A stretch of 64,000 nt of DNA, from assembly GCF_021389935.1 (NCBI RefSeq), contig NZ_CP089979.1, positions 2,275,001 through 2,339,000 on the forward strand, in the 5' to 3' direction. Shown here in pieces: positions 26,270 to 35,184 of this stretch. The first letter of the stretch is position 1, and each line of letters opens with the position of its first letter. The notes under the pieces were generated by a model. It was not told the origin of the DNA. It saw only the letters and a list, made by a program, of their open reading frames with translations, and searched no databases. Both the position numbers and the translations under genes were made by a program. Source of the DNA: Fulvivirga ligni. GTDB taxonomy: Bacteria; Bacteroidota; Bacteroidia; Cytophagales; Cyclobacteriaceae.

Positions 26270-26731
26270 ATGATATCATTAGAAGCCAGAACTATAGGAC
26301 TAGGGGCCATTAGCGGATTGAGATCCATGATGGGCCCTGCTTTACTTTGCTATTATTTAAACAGAGAACCCGAACCGAGTTGGAAAAGGAGGTTAATTAA
26401 GCTTCCTAAATTACAGACAGTCACAGCTGTTTTGGCTGGAGGCGAGTTAGTCGGTGATAAATTGCCTAATGCGCCAGATCGGATTAGTCCAATAGCCTTA
26501 GCAGGAAGAGCTATTTCCGGGGCTTTAATAGGAGCCATTCTCTATAAAGAGGCTCGAAGAAGCACCAGAACAGGTGCTATTATGGGTGCTGTTTCAGCAG
26601 TCGTTTCGGCTGGTGTTGGGTTTTACCTGAGAAAGAAGGTTGGTCAAACTACAGATGTTCAAGATCCGATTATCGGCGGTGCTGAAGATCTACTTGCTTT
26701 AGGTGCTGGCTCACTGCTGGTAACTCATTGA
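26270..26731 (+). CDS. DUF4126-family membrane protein
   Basis: A 153-residue protein with the family start GLGAISGLRSMMGPALL and several small-residue-rich membrane helices (about 5-25, 78-95, 98-120, 135-152). GELVGDKLPNAPDRISPIALAGRAISGA is the conserved central motif. Function unknown. It follows the kinase by 40 bp and may be co-transcribed. Its stop is 3 bp from the stop of the convergent DUF1684 gene. Confidence 0.8.
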   Translation: MISLEARTIGLGAISGLRSMMGPALLCYYLNREPEPSWKRRLIKLPKLQTVTAVLAGGELVGDKLPNAPDRISPIALAGRAISGALIGAILYKEARRSTRTGAIMGAVSAVVSAGVGFYLRKKVGQTTDVQDPIIGGAEDLLALGAGSLLVTH

Positions 26732-26734
26732 TAT

Positions 26735-27352
26735 TTAATGGTGCGTTAGCTCATAAGCTTTTACACCTGCTCTCATATAGGCCAAAATCCGGTTTTGTCT
26801 CGGTACTAAAGGACAGGAATATTTATCGCTATAGGCACAGTATGGGTTATAGGCCTTGTTAAAATCAATAACAATTTGATCGTTTTCGGGTATTCTTAGC
26901 CCAATATATCTACCGCCACCATATGTTTCCTCGCCATTAGTTTTATCTGTAAAGGGTAGGAATAAGTAGTCTTTGTACTCCTCTGTTTTACGAAGGTCAT
27001 GGCTTTGGTAAATTTCTAACACCACCTCTATACTATCAAGAGTAAAGTGCGCTTCACCATACTTCTCATAAATGGGAGAGCGATCGCCTGAAGTGGCCAT
27101 TTTGAAAGGTTTTTGATTGGGAGTACGGATGAACTTTGCTGTGATATGATAATTAGTATCGATAGGAAAGAAATCGAGTCCTTTAAACTTTTTTCTATCT
27201 TCTTTCGAGAGGGGAGATTCCTTTTTACTAGCAAATTCATGATTGATTTCTTTTTGAAACTCCTTAACATCTTTAACTACTTCAGAGGTTTGACTCATTG
27301 AAAGGTGAGTAGCACCCAGTATTAATATTAAAGAAAAAACGATTTTCTGCAT
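26735..27352 (-). CDS. DUF1684-family exported protein
   Basis: A 205-residue protein with signal peptide about 1-20 (ends LSMSQ). The family signature is clear: LFLPFTDKTNGEETYGGGRYIGL and IDFNKAYNPYCAYSDKYSCPLVPRQNRI. The pair of cysteines and the PYCAY/CPLVP segment are conserved in DUF1684. No biochemical role is established. It is convergent with the DUF4126 gene and divergent from the esterase gene. Confidence 0.87.
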   Translation of the reverse strand: MQKIVFSLILILGATHLSMSQTSEVVKDVKEFQKEINHEFASKKESPLSKEDRKKFKGLDFFPIDTNYHITAKFIRTPNQKPFKMATSGDRSPIYEKYGEAHFTLDSIEVVLEIYQSHDLRKTEEYKDYLFLPFTDKTNGEETYGGGRYIGLRIPENDQIVIDFNKAYNPYCAYSDKYSCPLVPRQNRILAYMRAGVKAYELTHH

Positions 27353-27408
27353 AGTCTAAAAAAGTGATGGCTAATACTTAACTTAAAGAATCCTATTCCT
27401 GCAAATCT

Positions 27409-28278
27409 ATGAAAACTATTCACTTTCTATATTTCGTGCTCATGTTTACCACTTCTTGTGTTCAGACCAATCCAGAAGTTATTCCTTTATATCCCAATGG
27501 TGTACCAGGAGCATTGGGGCAGGAAGAAAAAGATATGCCTAAGCTTTACTATTACGGCTCTGAATCCGCAAAGCCAGGTCCGGCGGTAGTTATTTGTCCG
27601 GGAGGTGGTTATGAACACTTAGCTATGGAAAAGGAAGGATTCAAAATGGCCAAATGGTTTAATACTTTTGGAATGTCCGCCATTGTTCTTCAGTATAGGC
27701 TGGGTGGTGATGGTTACAAGCACCCCATTCCTCTTGAAGATGTTAAAATGGCCATGCGTACGGTGAGGTCAAAAGCTAAGGAGTGGAATCTCGATGAAAA
27801 TAAAATAGGAGTTATTGGCTTTTCTGCTGGCGGGCACTTGGCATCTACTTTAGCAACTCATTGGGATGACGGAGTAAAAGGGAGTGATGATTTACTTGCT
27901 ATCAGTAGTAAACCTAACTTTGCTATATTAGGCTATCCGGTAATTACACTAAAAGATGATTTTACCCATAAAGGATCAAGAAGAGCACTGCTTGGTGATC
28001 AGCCTGATTCCACACTAGTGTCTTCATTATCAAATGAAACACAGGTGACAAATCAAACACCTCCAACTTTTCTATTTCATACCTATGAAGATGGATCTGT
28101 TCCGGTACAAAATAGTTTGCAGTTTTATGCTGCGATGGTTAAAGCGGGTGTCCCTGGCGAGCTCCATGTATATCAAAAAGGAGGACATGGACTAGGCTTT
28201 GGGCCAGGTGAGTCATCTTATCACACCTGGCGTGTTACCTGTGAGCAGTGGCTCAGAAATATTCAGATTATTGAGTAA
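27409..28278 (+). CDS. Alpha/beta-hydrolase lipoprotein (carbohydrate-esterase/BD-FAE-like)
   Basis: A 289-residue lipoprotein (lipidated Cys17, FTTSC). Sequence features are the oxyanion region VVICPGGGYEHLA, nucleophile elbow GFSAGG, acid in HTYEDGSVPV and catalytic His in KGGHGLGF. This order matches the dienelactone hydrolase/acetyl-xylan-esterase-like group found in Bacteroidetes polysaccharide loci. No polysaccharide locus surrounds it here, so the substrate is unknown. The 3' end overlaps the convergent gene by 11 bp. Confidence 0.85.
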   Translation: MKTIHFLYFVLMFTTSCVQTNPEVIPLYPNGVPGALGQEEKDMPKLYYYGSESAKPGPAVVICPGGGYEHLAMEKEGFKMAKWFNTFGMSAIVLQYRLGGDGYKHPIPLEDVKMAMRTVRSKAKEWNLDENKIGVIGFSAGGHLASTLATHWDDGVKGSDDLLAISSKPNFAILGYPVITLKDDFTHKGSRRALLGDQPDSTLVSSLSNETQVTNQTPPTFLFHTYEDGSVPVQNSLQFYAAMVKAGVPGELHVYQKGGHGLGFGPGESSYHTWRVTCEQWLRNIQIIE

Positions 28279-28972
28279 ATAAAATACCGATTGATATTTC
28301 CAGGCCAGTGTAATCTACTTTTGCATCAGCCCAATCTACCTGTCTGGTTTCCAATGACCCAGAGGCACTACCTCCGGTGTAGCTTCCTTCTAGTGGTAGA
28401 TCAGCATCACCTATGAAATAATTGGCCTCTAAAGATAATCCCCAGGCTCTGGTCACATACACTACATATTCTGCACCGAAATAATAGCCAAGCCCTAAGC
28501 CATGCTTATAGTCAAAACTGGAATTTGCCACATCCCAATTCTCAAACTTTCTGATGGCTCTATCCATATTGCCATAGTTCAGTTTGTTGTCAAAGCCATA
28601 AAAGGCAAAGCCACCACCCTTGATTCTGAATTCTTGCGTTTTACCAATAAACTGCATCACTAATTCCAATGGCACCATGATGGTGAAATTTGGACCTAAC
28701 AATGATTTGTCACTTTCAAAATCATCAATATCCTTGATGTTCAAACCACTCATTCTATATAATGAAAATCCCGTTTGTAACGCAAAGTAATCGTTTAGAT
28801 CTACACCTACACCTCTTATTGAAAAAGGACTTATAGGAGTAGAGAAATCCCCGTTTTTTGGTAAAAAATAAGAAAACGAAAGGCCAACCTCCTGCGCTTG
28901 AGACTTTGGAATGGTAAAAATGAAAGCTAAACCAACTACTAGCGCACACCGCTTAAATGTTTTCAGGCTCAT
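28268..28972 (-). CDS. Outer-membrane beta-barrel protein, unknown function
   Basis: A 234-residue exported protein (signal peptide about 1-26, ends KSQAQ). Alternating strands with aromatic girdles (GLSFSYFLP, FALQTGFSLYRM, GLGYYFGAEYVVY, LEISIGILFTQ) and a terminal aromatic-rich strand suggest an 8- to 10-stranded barrel of the OmpW/porin-like type. No family is recognised. It is convergent with and overlaps the esterase gene by 11 bp. Confidence 0.72.
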   Translation of the reverse strand: MSLKTFKRCALVVGLAFIFTIPKSQAQEVGLSFSYFLPKNGDFSTPISPFSIRGVGVDLNDYFALQTGFSLYRMSGLNIKDIDDFESDKSLLGPNFTIMVPLELVMQFIGKTQEFRIKGGGFAFYGFDNKLNYGNMDRAIRKFENWDVANSSFDYKHGLGLGYYFGAEYVVYVTRAWGLSLEANYFIGDADLPLEGSYTGGSASGSLETRQVDWADAKVDYTGLEISIGILFTQ

Positions 28973-29099
28973 TACTATAATTGAATTTGTTAAATTGATA
29001 GATCAATCAATCTTTGCAATTGATTTCACAAAAGAAGGGAAAAGCGGACTACCATCCGAGTATTCACTATCAATTGTGATAAGGTCAGTAATATAATCA

Positions 29100-30836
29100 A
29101 TGAATATGTTTTTAAAATATTTAAGTCAAATAAGTTTAATAGGCCTCATCCTGTTCTGCGCCGCGTGCGGTGGCAAAGAGACTAAAAATGCTGCTGACCT
29201 TATCCTTCAAGGTGGCAATATCTACACCGTGCAGGGAGAGTCATCTAAAGTGGAGGCTGTTGCCGTAAAAGATGGGAAAATCTTGGCATTAGGTTCTAAT
29301 GAGAGTATTCAGGCTTTCCTTGGTGACAGTACTAAGGTAGTGGAGCTACAAGGTTTAACCGTTACCCCTGGCTTGATAGAGGGGCATGGCCATTTTATGG
29401 GGCTGGGATACAATGAGTTAAATCTAAATCTCATGGAAGTGACCAGTTATGAGGAGTTAGTGGAAAAAGTAAAGGAAGCCGTAGATAAGGCCGAGCCCGG
29501 TCAGTGGATTGTAGGTAGAGGGTGGCATCAGAGTAAATGGACTCCTGCACCAGATCCTATGATAAAGGGATTTCAAACTCACGAGAAATTAAGTGAGGTT
29601 TCACCTAATAACCCTGTATATCTGGCTCATGCGAGTGGTCATGCTGGTTTTGCCAATGCGAAGGCCATGCAGATGGCGGGTATAATGCCTTTATCTACCG
29701 AGAGTTTAGCCCAGCAGCAAGTGGAAGGCGGTGAAATCATACGGGATGAAATGGGTAACCCTACGGGTATCTTTAATGAAAGAGCCATGGAGGTTATCAC
29801 CAAACATATTCCTGAGTCTACTCCGGAAAGAGATTTGCAGGCACTAAAATTGGCCATTAAGGCATGTCATGAAAATGGTATCACCAGCTTTCATGATGCC
29901 GGGATAGATGGAAAAACTATAGACCTGTATAAAAAAGCTAAAACCAATGGAGACCTTGGCCTGCGCATGTATTCTATGGTTACAGGTGAAGATACTACGC
30001 TGGTAGAGCAGTGGTATAAAACAGGGCCAGAAATTGATACTACAGATAACTTACTTACCATCAGATCAATAAAGCTTCACTGTGACGGCGCATTAGGTTC
30101 ACGTGGCGCGTGGTTGCTGGAGGAATATTCTGACAGAGATGATCATTTTGGAATGGCTACAGTACCTATGGAATATGTTGAATATATCTCGGATAAAGCC
30201 CTAAAAAACGGCTTTCAGGTATGCTCACATGCTATTGGCGATAGAACTAATCATGAAATCTTAAATATTTATGAAGCAGCATTCAAGGCTAACCCTGAGG
30301 CTGCTAAAGATAGTCGCTTTAGAATAGAACATGCACAGCATTTGGCTCCATCTGATATTCCAAGGTTTGCTGAGCTTGGTGTTATCCCATCAATGGAGGC
30401 GATACATATGTCCTCAGATAGACCTTGGGCCATAGATAGACTAGGAGAAAAACGCATAAAAGAAGGTGCATATATGTGGCAAGCTTTACTAAAGTCTGGA
30501 GCCAGAATTGTAAATGGAACGGACGTGCCAGTGGAGCCCATTGACCCTATTGCTTGTTTTTATGCCAGTGTAAGTAGAAAGACATTGAAGGGTGAACCTT
30601 CCGGAGGCTATGAGCCTGAACAGAAAATGACCAGAGAGCAAGCCTTGAAGTCTTATACGCTGGATGCAGCTTATGGAGCTTTTGAAGAAAACATCAAAGG
30701 ATCTATTGAAGTAGGTAAGTTGGCCGACTTTACCGTCTTTTCACAGGATATACTTACCGTTCCTGAAGATCAGATACTGGCCACCAAGATAAAAATGACT
30801 ATTTTAGGCGGCCAAATTGTTTATTCGGCTGATTAA
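29100..30836 (+). CDS. Amidohydrolase-family lipoprotein (YtcJ-like)
   Basis: A 578-residue metal-dependent hydrolase of the amidohydrolase-3 group. It is a lipoprotein with Cys23 (LFCAAC then GGKE). The composite beta-sandwich DLILQGGNIYTVQGE precedes the barrel with EGHGHFMGLG (metal HxH), FHDAG, SIKLHCDGALGSRGAWL, CSHAIGDRTNHE, IEHAQHL and GTDVPVEPIDP. The C-terminal LADFTVFSQDIL closes the sandwich. Homologues hydrolyse diverse amides. Translation may start at 29100 or 29106. The next gene is 29 bp away. Confidence 0.88.
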   Translation: MNMFLKYLSQISLIGLILFCAACGGKETKNAADLILQGGNIYTVQGESSKVEAVAVKDGKILALGSNESIQAFLGDSTKVVELQGLTVTPGLIEGHGHFMGLGYNELNLNLMEVTSYEELVEKVKEAVDKAEPGQWIVGRGWHQSKWTPAPDPMIKGFQTHEKLSEVSPNNPVYLAHASGHAGFANAKAMQMAGIMPLSTESLAQQQVEGGEIIRDEMGNPTGIFNERAMEVITKHIPESTPERDLQALKLAIKACHENGITSFHDAGIDGKTIDLYKKAKTNGDLGLRMYSMVTGEDTTLVEQWYKTGPEIDTTDNLLTIRSIKLHCDGALGSRGAWLLEEYSDRDDHFGMATVPMEYVEYISDKALKNGFQVCSHAIGDRTNHEILNIYEAAFKANPEAAKDSRFRIEHAQHLAPSDIPRFAELGVIPSMEAIHMSSDRPWAIDRLGEKRIKEGAYMWQALLKSGARIVNGTDVPVEPIDPIACFYASVSRKTLKGEPSGGYEPEQKMTREQALKSYTLDAAYGAFEENIKGSIEVGKLADFTVFSQDILTVPEDQILATKIKMTILGGQIVYSAD

Positions 30837-30865
30837 TCAACTTAGTAAATTTTAATTTTTTATAT

Positions 30866-31480
30866 ATGAGAATTCTTACAAAACAGTTATTACCCGTTGT
30901 CATCTTTTTTGCTTTAATAGCTTCTGCTTGCGGTCCTAAAGGCGGTCAGGAAGAAGGAACTGAGGCAGACTCAACTGCAGCAGATACTACTACTGTAGTT
31001 GAAAAGAAGGAGGAGCCAATAAAGAGCCCAAGAAAACAAGCTGAAGGCGAGATTGGTGACGTGAGCATTGTTGTAGATTATGGATCGCCAGCAGTAAAAG
31101 AAAGAGTAATCTGGGGTGGCCTGGAGTCTTATGATTCAATATGGAGAGCAGGAGCTAATGAAACTACTTCTTTTGAATTCAGTAAAGATGTTACTATTAA
31201 TGATACTGAAGTGAAAGCCGGAAAATACGGTTTCTATCTTATCCCTAAAGAATCAGCTGATTGGGTGGCTATCATTAACACTGATTGGAATAGAGAAGAG
31301 CACGGAGCTTTTGGTGCTTATAACTACAAAGAAGAACATGATGTAGTAAGAGTAGAGGTTGCTCCTGAGTGGAAAGAGGATGTTACTGAAAGACTTACTT
31401 ACTCTGTTATTGAAGAAGGAATAGTTTTAGAGTGGGAAAAAATGAAACTTACTATCCCTGTAAGTGCAGTTGCAGAATAA
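30866..31480 (+). CDS. DUF2911-family lipoprotein
   Basis: A 204-residue lipoprotein (Cys22, LIASAC), followed by a low-complexity acidic/Thr linker. The DUF2911 core shows VVDYGSPAVKERVIWGGL, WRAGANETTSFEFSKDV, GKYGFYLIP and AIINTDWNREEHGAFGAYNYKEEHDVVRV. Function unknown. It lies between the amidohydrolase and the D-TA-like gene with gaps of 29 and 3 bp, suggesting an operon. Confidence 0.85.
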   Translation: MRILTKQLLPVVIFFALIASACGPKGGQEEGTEADSTAADTTTVVEKKEEPIKSPRKQAEGEIGDVSIVVDYGSPAVKERVIWGGLESYDSIWRAGANETTSFEFSKDVTINDTEVKAGKYGFYLIPKESADWVAIINTDWNREEHGAFGAYNYKEEHDVVRVEVAPEWKEDVTERLTYSVIEEGIVLEWEKMKLTIPVSAVAE

Positions 31481-31483
31481 CAA

Positions 31484-32566
31484 ATGAATATGAAAATCAC
31501 TGAACCCACCTTAATATTAGATGAGCTCAAGTGTAAGCAAAATATTCAAAGAATGAAGTCAAAAGCCGATGCCTGTCATCTGGCTTTTTGGCCTCATTTT
31601 AAAACACACCAATCAAAGATAGTAGGGCAGTGGTTTAGAGATGTCGGCGTTCAGCACATAACCGTTTCCTCTTTAGGTATGGCCGAATACTTTGCTGCTG
31701 ATGGTTGGAAAGAGATAACAGTAGCTTTTCCAGTTAATATCTTGCAAGAAGAAAAAATCAAATCTTTAGCTCAGCGCATTGAACTCACCCTTCTTGTTGA
31801 TCATTTAGAAATAGTAGAAAAACTCAACGCTTTAGGTGTTTCTATTAACCTCATGGTCGAGATTGATATAGGTAACGGGCGCACAGGTATTTTACATTCT
31901 GAAGTAGATGCCATCCATACCCTAAAAGCAGCGATTAACAAATCTGATAATCTCACCTTTTCAGGTCTTTATACTCACGCTGGTCACTCTTATAGTTGTA
32001 AAGGCACTGATGAAATAGAGGCATTACATACCATCATTCATGAAAGACTGCAGGAGCTTAAGCACTCCTTCTCTGAAGATGTTTTTATATGCATGGGTGA
32101 CACTCCCACATGCAGCATTGGTAAGTCTTTTCCAGGCTGCGATGCTATAAGTGCGGGTAATTTAGTGTTTTATGATGCCATGCAAGCTCAGATAGGATCG
32201 TGCGATTTTAGTGATATTGCTGTGGCTGTTGCTTGCCCTGTTGTTTCAAAAAATGAAGCCAGAAAGGAAATATGCATTTATGGTGGTGCTGTTCATTTCT
32301 CAAAGGACTTCTTAGAAATAAATAACCAAAGAGTGTTTGGATTCCTTGCATCGTCTCATGCTGCTCATACTTGGGAAAAGATGATTGATGGATGTTATTT
32401 AAAATCCATTTCTCAAGAGCATGGAATTCTCGCAGTGACGGAAGAGATGTATGAATCTATAACTATGGGGGATGTAGTAATGATTTTGCCTATTCATTCG
32501 TGCCTTACCGCACAGGCTTTAGGTGGATATGTTACTACAAGCGGTCAGAAGATTGACCATTATTAA
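31484..32566 (+). CDS. D-threonine-aldolase-like PLP enzyme (DSD1/alanine racemase N-terminal fold)
   Basis: A 360-residue enzyme with an alanine-racemase-type barrel, the PLP lysine being Lys40 in PHFKTHQS, and a C-terminal D-serine-dehydratase-like domain with IHSCLTA, where His and Cys bind the divalent metal. Such enzymes cleave D-threonine or other beta-hydroxy-D-amino acids, or dehydrate D-serine. It follows the DUF2911 gene by 3 bp. A role in D-amino acid catabolism would fit the D-amino-acid enzymes at 15-18 kb, but no direct link is shown. A start at the third codon (Met3) is also possible. Confidence 0.87.
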   Translation: MNMKITEPTLILDELKCKQNIQRMKSKADACHLAFWPHFKTHQSKIVGQWFRDVGVQHITVSSLGMAEYFAADGWKEITVAFPVNILQEEKIKSLAQRIELTLLVDHLEIVEKLNALGVSINLMVEIDIGNGRTGILHSEVDAIHTLKAAINKSDNLTFSGLYTHAGHSYSCKGTDEIEALHTIIHERLQELKHSFSEDVFICMGDTPTCSIGKSFPGCDAISAGNLVFYDAMQAQIGSCDFSDIAVAVACPVVSKNEARKEICIYGGAVHFSKDFLEINNQRVFGFLASSHAAHTWEKMIDGCYLKSISQEHGILAVTEEMYESITMGDVVMILPIHSCLTAQALGGYVTTSGQKIDHY

Positions 32567-32574
32567 GTAAAGAA

Positions 32575-32631
32575 AATGGGTGTTTTAATTGCAGACTCAC
32601 ATAGCAAAAGTCTGATGCTAAAACACCCATT
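32575..32631. terminator. Bidirectional terminator
   Basis: Arms 32575-32587 and 32619-32631 pair over 13 bp, with an inner CAGACT/AGTCTG stem. A-rich and T-rich flanks on the two sides allow use by both convergent genes. Confidence 0.85.
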
Positions 32632-32636
32632 TATTA

Positions 32637-33068
32637 TTATTTTAAGTACTTCTGGGCTTTCGCTTTAAGCATCTCTCTGTCGGCAGTAATTGAAGGATCA
32701 CTGAAAATTCTAGAAGATAATTCAGCAATAACACCCTTCTTGTATCCTAGTCTCTCTGCAATATCCTGGCAGAAAACTATTTCACTTTTAAACACTTGTC
32801 CATCAATTTTCATTAATTGAACAATGTGATATAAATGTTCAAACTTTTGATCAGGAGTAAGCATGCTCAAGTTACCGATGGGTCTCTCAGGGTTTTTAAG
32901 CATTTCTTCAATCTCCTCTTTAGTCACTCCATTGGATTGACCAATCATCTGAATAAGTTTTGCTTCTTTATCCGCAACCTGATTGTCACTGGCAGCCAGC
33001 TGAATTAGCACATTTAATTGTTCCTTAACCATGTCTGTAAAGTTAATTGTGTTGATTTCTGTTTCCAT
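32637..33068 (-). CDS. TerB-like protein
   Basis: A 143-residue all-helical cytoplasmic protein. The arrangement of acidic helix pairs (LIQLAASDNQVADKEAKLI and IVQLMKIDGQVFKSEIVFCQDIAERLG) is that of the TerB/tellurite-resistance fold, with paired metal-binding acidic positions. Most TerB-like proteins in this phylum are of unknown function and no ter operon surrounds it. It stands alone. Confidence 0.8.
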   Translation of the reverse strand: METEINTINFTDMVKEQLNVLIQLAASDNQVADKEAKLIQMIGQSNGVTKEEIEEMLKNPERPIGNLSMLTPDQKFEHLYHIVQLMKIDGQVFKSEIVFCQDIAERLGYKKGVIAELSSRIFSDPSITADREMLKAKAQKYLK

Positions 33069-33194
33069 TATTCCTAATAAAGTTATTAAATAATGCTTTA
33101 CAAGGGTTATTAAACATTAGATTATTATGGATCATAGCACTTAGGCCAATGTTTATTCTTGTAAAAGCTATAATGATTACTTTTATATATAGTG

Positions 33195-33226
33195 TTTAGG
33201 GCCAGAAGGTAATCGGTTTAGTTTTG
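33195..33226 (+). promoter_or_regulatory. Candidate Bacteroidetes promoter
   Basis: TTTA (33195-33198) and TAGTTTTG (33219-33226) are 20 bp apart, matching the -33/-7 arrangement (consensus TTTG and TAnnTTTG). It lies about 135 bp upstream of the DUF2807 gene, leaving a long leader. Confidence 0.35.
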
Positions 33227-33361
33227 GGAATTATGTCTTTCCTTTATATTAGTGTCCTCTTTTTGGCTGAAAATTTGATTCTGCTTAGAGAACTAGAAAG
33301 AAATGATGCAACTATTGATTAAGTAGATGGTCTTTAAGATGAATTACAAATAGTACTTAAG

Positions 33362-34048
33362 ATGAAGAAAGAAATTATTTTAATGATAATCCTTTTTGCC
33401 TTCATGGGTTATGTGGGCAGAGCTCAGGAGAGTGAAACAAGAGATGTAGGTACATTTAGCGGGGTGAAATCTGGGCAGGCTATAGATGTATATCTTACTA
33501 AGGGGGCAAAAGAATCTGTTAAAGTTGAAGTAAGAGGTATAGATTTAGATGATGTAGAAACAAAAGTGTCCGGTGGAGAGCTTAAGATAGAATTGGGCAG
33601 CGGTCATTTTAGAAATCATAGTGTAAAGGTGTACGTAACCTATGTAAACTTACAATCCATATCAGCCAGTTCTGCCGCTAGTATTTATGGTGAGGGTACC
33701 ATAGAGAGTCAGTACTTGGATATCCGAGTGGCCAGTGCCGCGGATATAGATGTTACTGTAGAAGCTGGTAGCTTGGATCTTTCAGTTTCAAGTTCGGCAG
33801 ATATAAATATTAAAGGGCAGGCAAACAGGATGGAAGTCTCCGTAAGTAGTGCAGGCAGTGTTAATGCCTACGATTTACAAGCTAAAATAGCTACTATTAA
33901 GGTAAGTAGCGCCGGTAGTGCCAAGGTATATGTTACCGATGAAATTGACGCTAGGGCCTCGAGCGGTGGAAGTGTGAGATATCGTGGCAATCCTTCTAAG
34001 TCGTCCACGAACTCCAGCAGTGGAGGATCGGTGAATAAATCAAATTAA
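33362..34048 (+). CDS. DUF2807 (head GIN domain) exported protein
   Basis: A 228-residue protein with signal peptide about 1-22 (ends GRAQE). The GIN-domain beta-helix is recognisable from FSGVKSGQAIDVYLTKG and the repeating SSAA/SSADI/SSAGS motifs, each one rung of a small right-handed helix. The C-terminus is a Ser/Asn-rich tail. The family is common in Bacteroidetes and is sometimes called a putative auto-transporter adhesin; its role is unproven. It is followed by a terminator. Confidence 0.88.
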   Translation: MKKEIILMIILFAFMGYVGRAQESETRDVGTFSGVKSGQAIDVYLTKGAKESVKVEVRGIDLDDVETKVSGGELKIELGSGHFRNHSVKVYVTYVNLQSISASSAASIYGEGTIESQYLDIRVASAADIDVTVEAGSLDLSVSSSADINIKGQANRMEVSVSSAGSVNAYDLQAKIATIKVSSAGSAKVYVTDEIDARASSGGSVRYRGNPSKSSTNSSSGGSVNKSN

Positions 34049-34055
34049 AAAATGG

Positions 34056-34083
34056 GCCTGTTTAGTTTTTAAACAGGCTTTTT
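34056..34083. terminator. Intrinsic terminator
   Basis: GCCTGTTT (34056-34063) and AAACAGGC (34071-34078) form an 8-bp stem followed by TTTTT. On the other strand the stem is followed by CCATTTTTT, so it could also serve the small minus-strand ORF at 34082-34237. Confidence 0.85.
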
Positions 34084-34237
34084 AGATTCTAAACGGCCTT
34101 TTAACTCTTTCCTCTTGAAGGTTCAATTCTAAATTTGTAAGAGCATCATCAAAGTGTTTCATATAAGACCTGTCCACAGATTTTTGCATGGCTCTTCTTA
34201 TGTTCCAACTAGTTTTTTTTAGCGAAAAATTGATCAT
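34082..34237 (-). CDS. Possible small basic protein (51 residues)
   Basis: The reverse strand has an open frame from ATG at 34237 to TAA at 34082. It starts MINFSLKKTSWNIRRAM and ends EERVKRPFRI. It is amphipathic and rich in Lys/Arg in the first half and acidic in the second, with no signal peptide. It ends next to a terminator that works in this direction. It is too short for a confident call, but composition and terminator placement are better than chance. If it is not a gene, the region 34084-34473 holds nothing I recognise. Confidence 0.4.
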   Translation of the reverse strand: MINFSLKKTSWNIRRAMQKSVDRSYMKHFDDALTNLELNLQEERVKRPFRI

Positions 34238-34473
34238 AAGCGTGATTTTTTCAAGTTATACGGTAAAAATTCACTTGGGTTTCCCTTGGTGTTCAAATAT
34301 AAGACAACCAAAACGCGCGTGAAGTTGCTATACAAACGAGAAAAAATGCAAATTTAGTTTGTTAATTACGTTTATTGGGAGATATCGCGGTTAATTAGCA
34401 TATATTTTATGCAAATGAATATCTTTTTAAGTGCTAATACGTCTGCATAATTCAATATTTAACTTCTTTTAAC

Positions 34474-35184
34474 ATGCGCAAAAGGCTTTGGATTCTCTTT
34501 TTCTTGTTCGCCATTCCTGCTATATTACTTTGTTTATTCTATGTAGGTATTTTAAGATTCAACTATCCATCTGGTGAAGATTTTCCTATTAGGGGTATAG
34601 ATATTTCTCATCATCAGGGAAATATTAAATGGAGTAAGTTGCCTGGAAAAGAAGTGCGTTTTCTGTTTGTGAAAGCTACGGAAGGAGGGGATTTCATAGA
34701 TCATAAATATGTAGCCAATCTAGATAGTGCTTTGAAATATACCATTCCAATAGGTGCGTATCATTTTTTCACTTTCTGTAGGTCAGGTGAGGACCAGGCT
34801 GAGCATTTCATCAAAACAGTAGATAAAAGCAAAATCAATCTCCCGCCAGTGATTGATGTAGAATATGGAGGGAATTGTAAAGTGAAGGATAAAGCTAAGG
34901 TTAGCAAAGAGCTACACATTATGAATAAGATGATATATGATCACTATGGTACTTATCCCATCTTATATGCAACAACGGAATTTTATAATGATTATCTCAT
35001 TGAAGACTTTCATGAGAACGCTATTTGGATCAGAAATATCTATCACCAACCTGAACTAAAGGGCAACAGACAATGGTTGTTTTGGCAATATGCTAATAGA
35101 GGTCATCTGAAAGGAATAAGAGACTATGTTGATCTGAATGTTTTTAAAGGTTCCGAGGAGGAATTTAATAGCTTATTGTTTTAG
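34474..35184 (+). CDS. GH25 muramidase (lysozyme)
   Basis: A 236-residue glycoside hydrolase family 25 enzyme cutting MurNAc-GlcNAc bonds in peptidoglycan. An N-terminal membrane anchor or uncleaved signal (residues 4-27) is followed by GIDISHHQG with Asp43 and DVEYGG with Asp128 and Glu130, the catalytic pair region. FVKATEGG, PIGAYHFF and WLFWQYANRG complete the GH25 barrel pattern. It is probably periplasmic and membrane-tethered. Its 3' end overlaps the convergent protease gene by 12 bp. Confidence 0.92.
   Translation: MRKRLWILFFLFAIPAILLCLFYVGILRFNYPSGEDFPIRGIDISHHQGNIKWSKLPGKEVRFLFVKATEGGDFIDHKYVANLDSALKYTIPIGAYHFFTFCRSGEDQAEHFIKTVDKSKINLPPVIDVEYGGNCKVKDKAKVSKELHIMNKMIYDHYGTYPILYATTEFYNDYLIEDFHENAIWIRNIYHQPELKGNRQWLFWQYANRGHLKGIRDYVDLNVFKGSEEEFNSLLF

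Noticed and set aside
27113-27301. A 62-codon plus-strand ORF opposite the DUF1684 gene
   Set aside because: It lies entirely inside a gene with clear family motifs on the other strand and has no independent support.
33234-33323. A 29-codon ORF upstream of the DUF2807 gene
   Set aside because: Too short, no conserved features, and it lies in the likely leader region.
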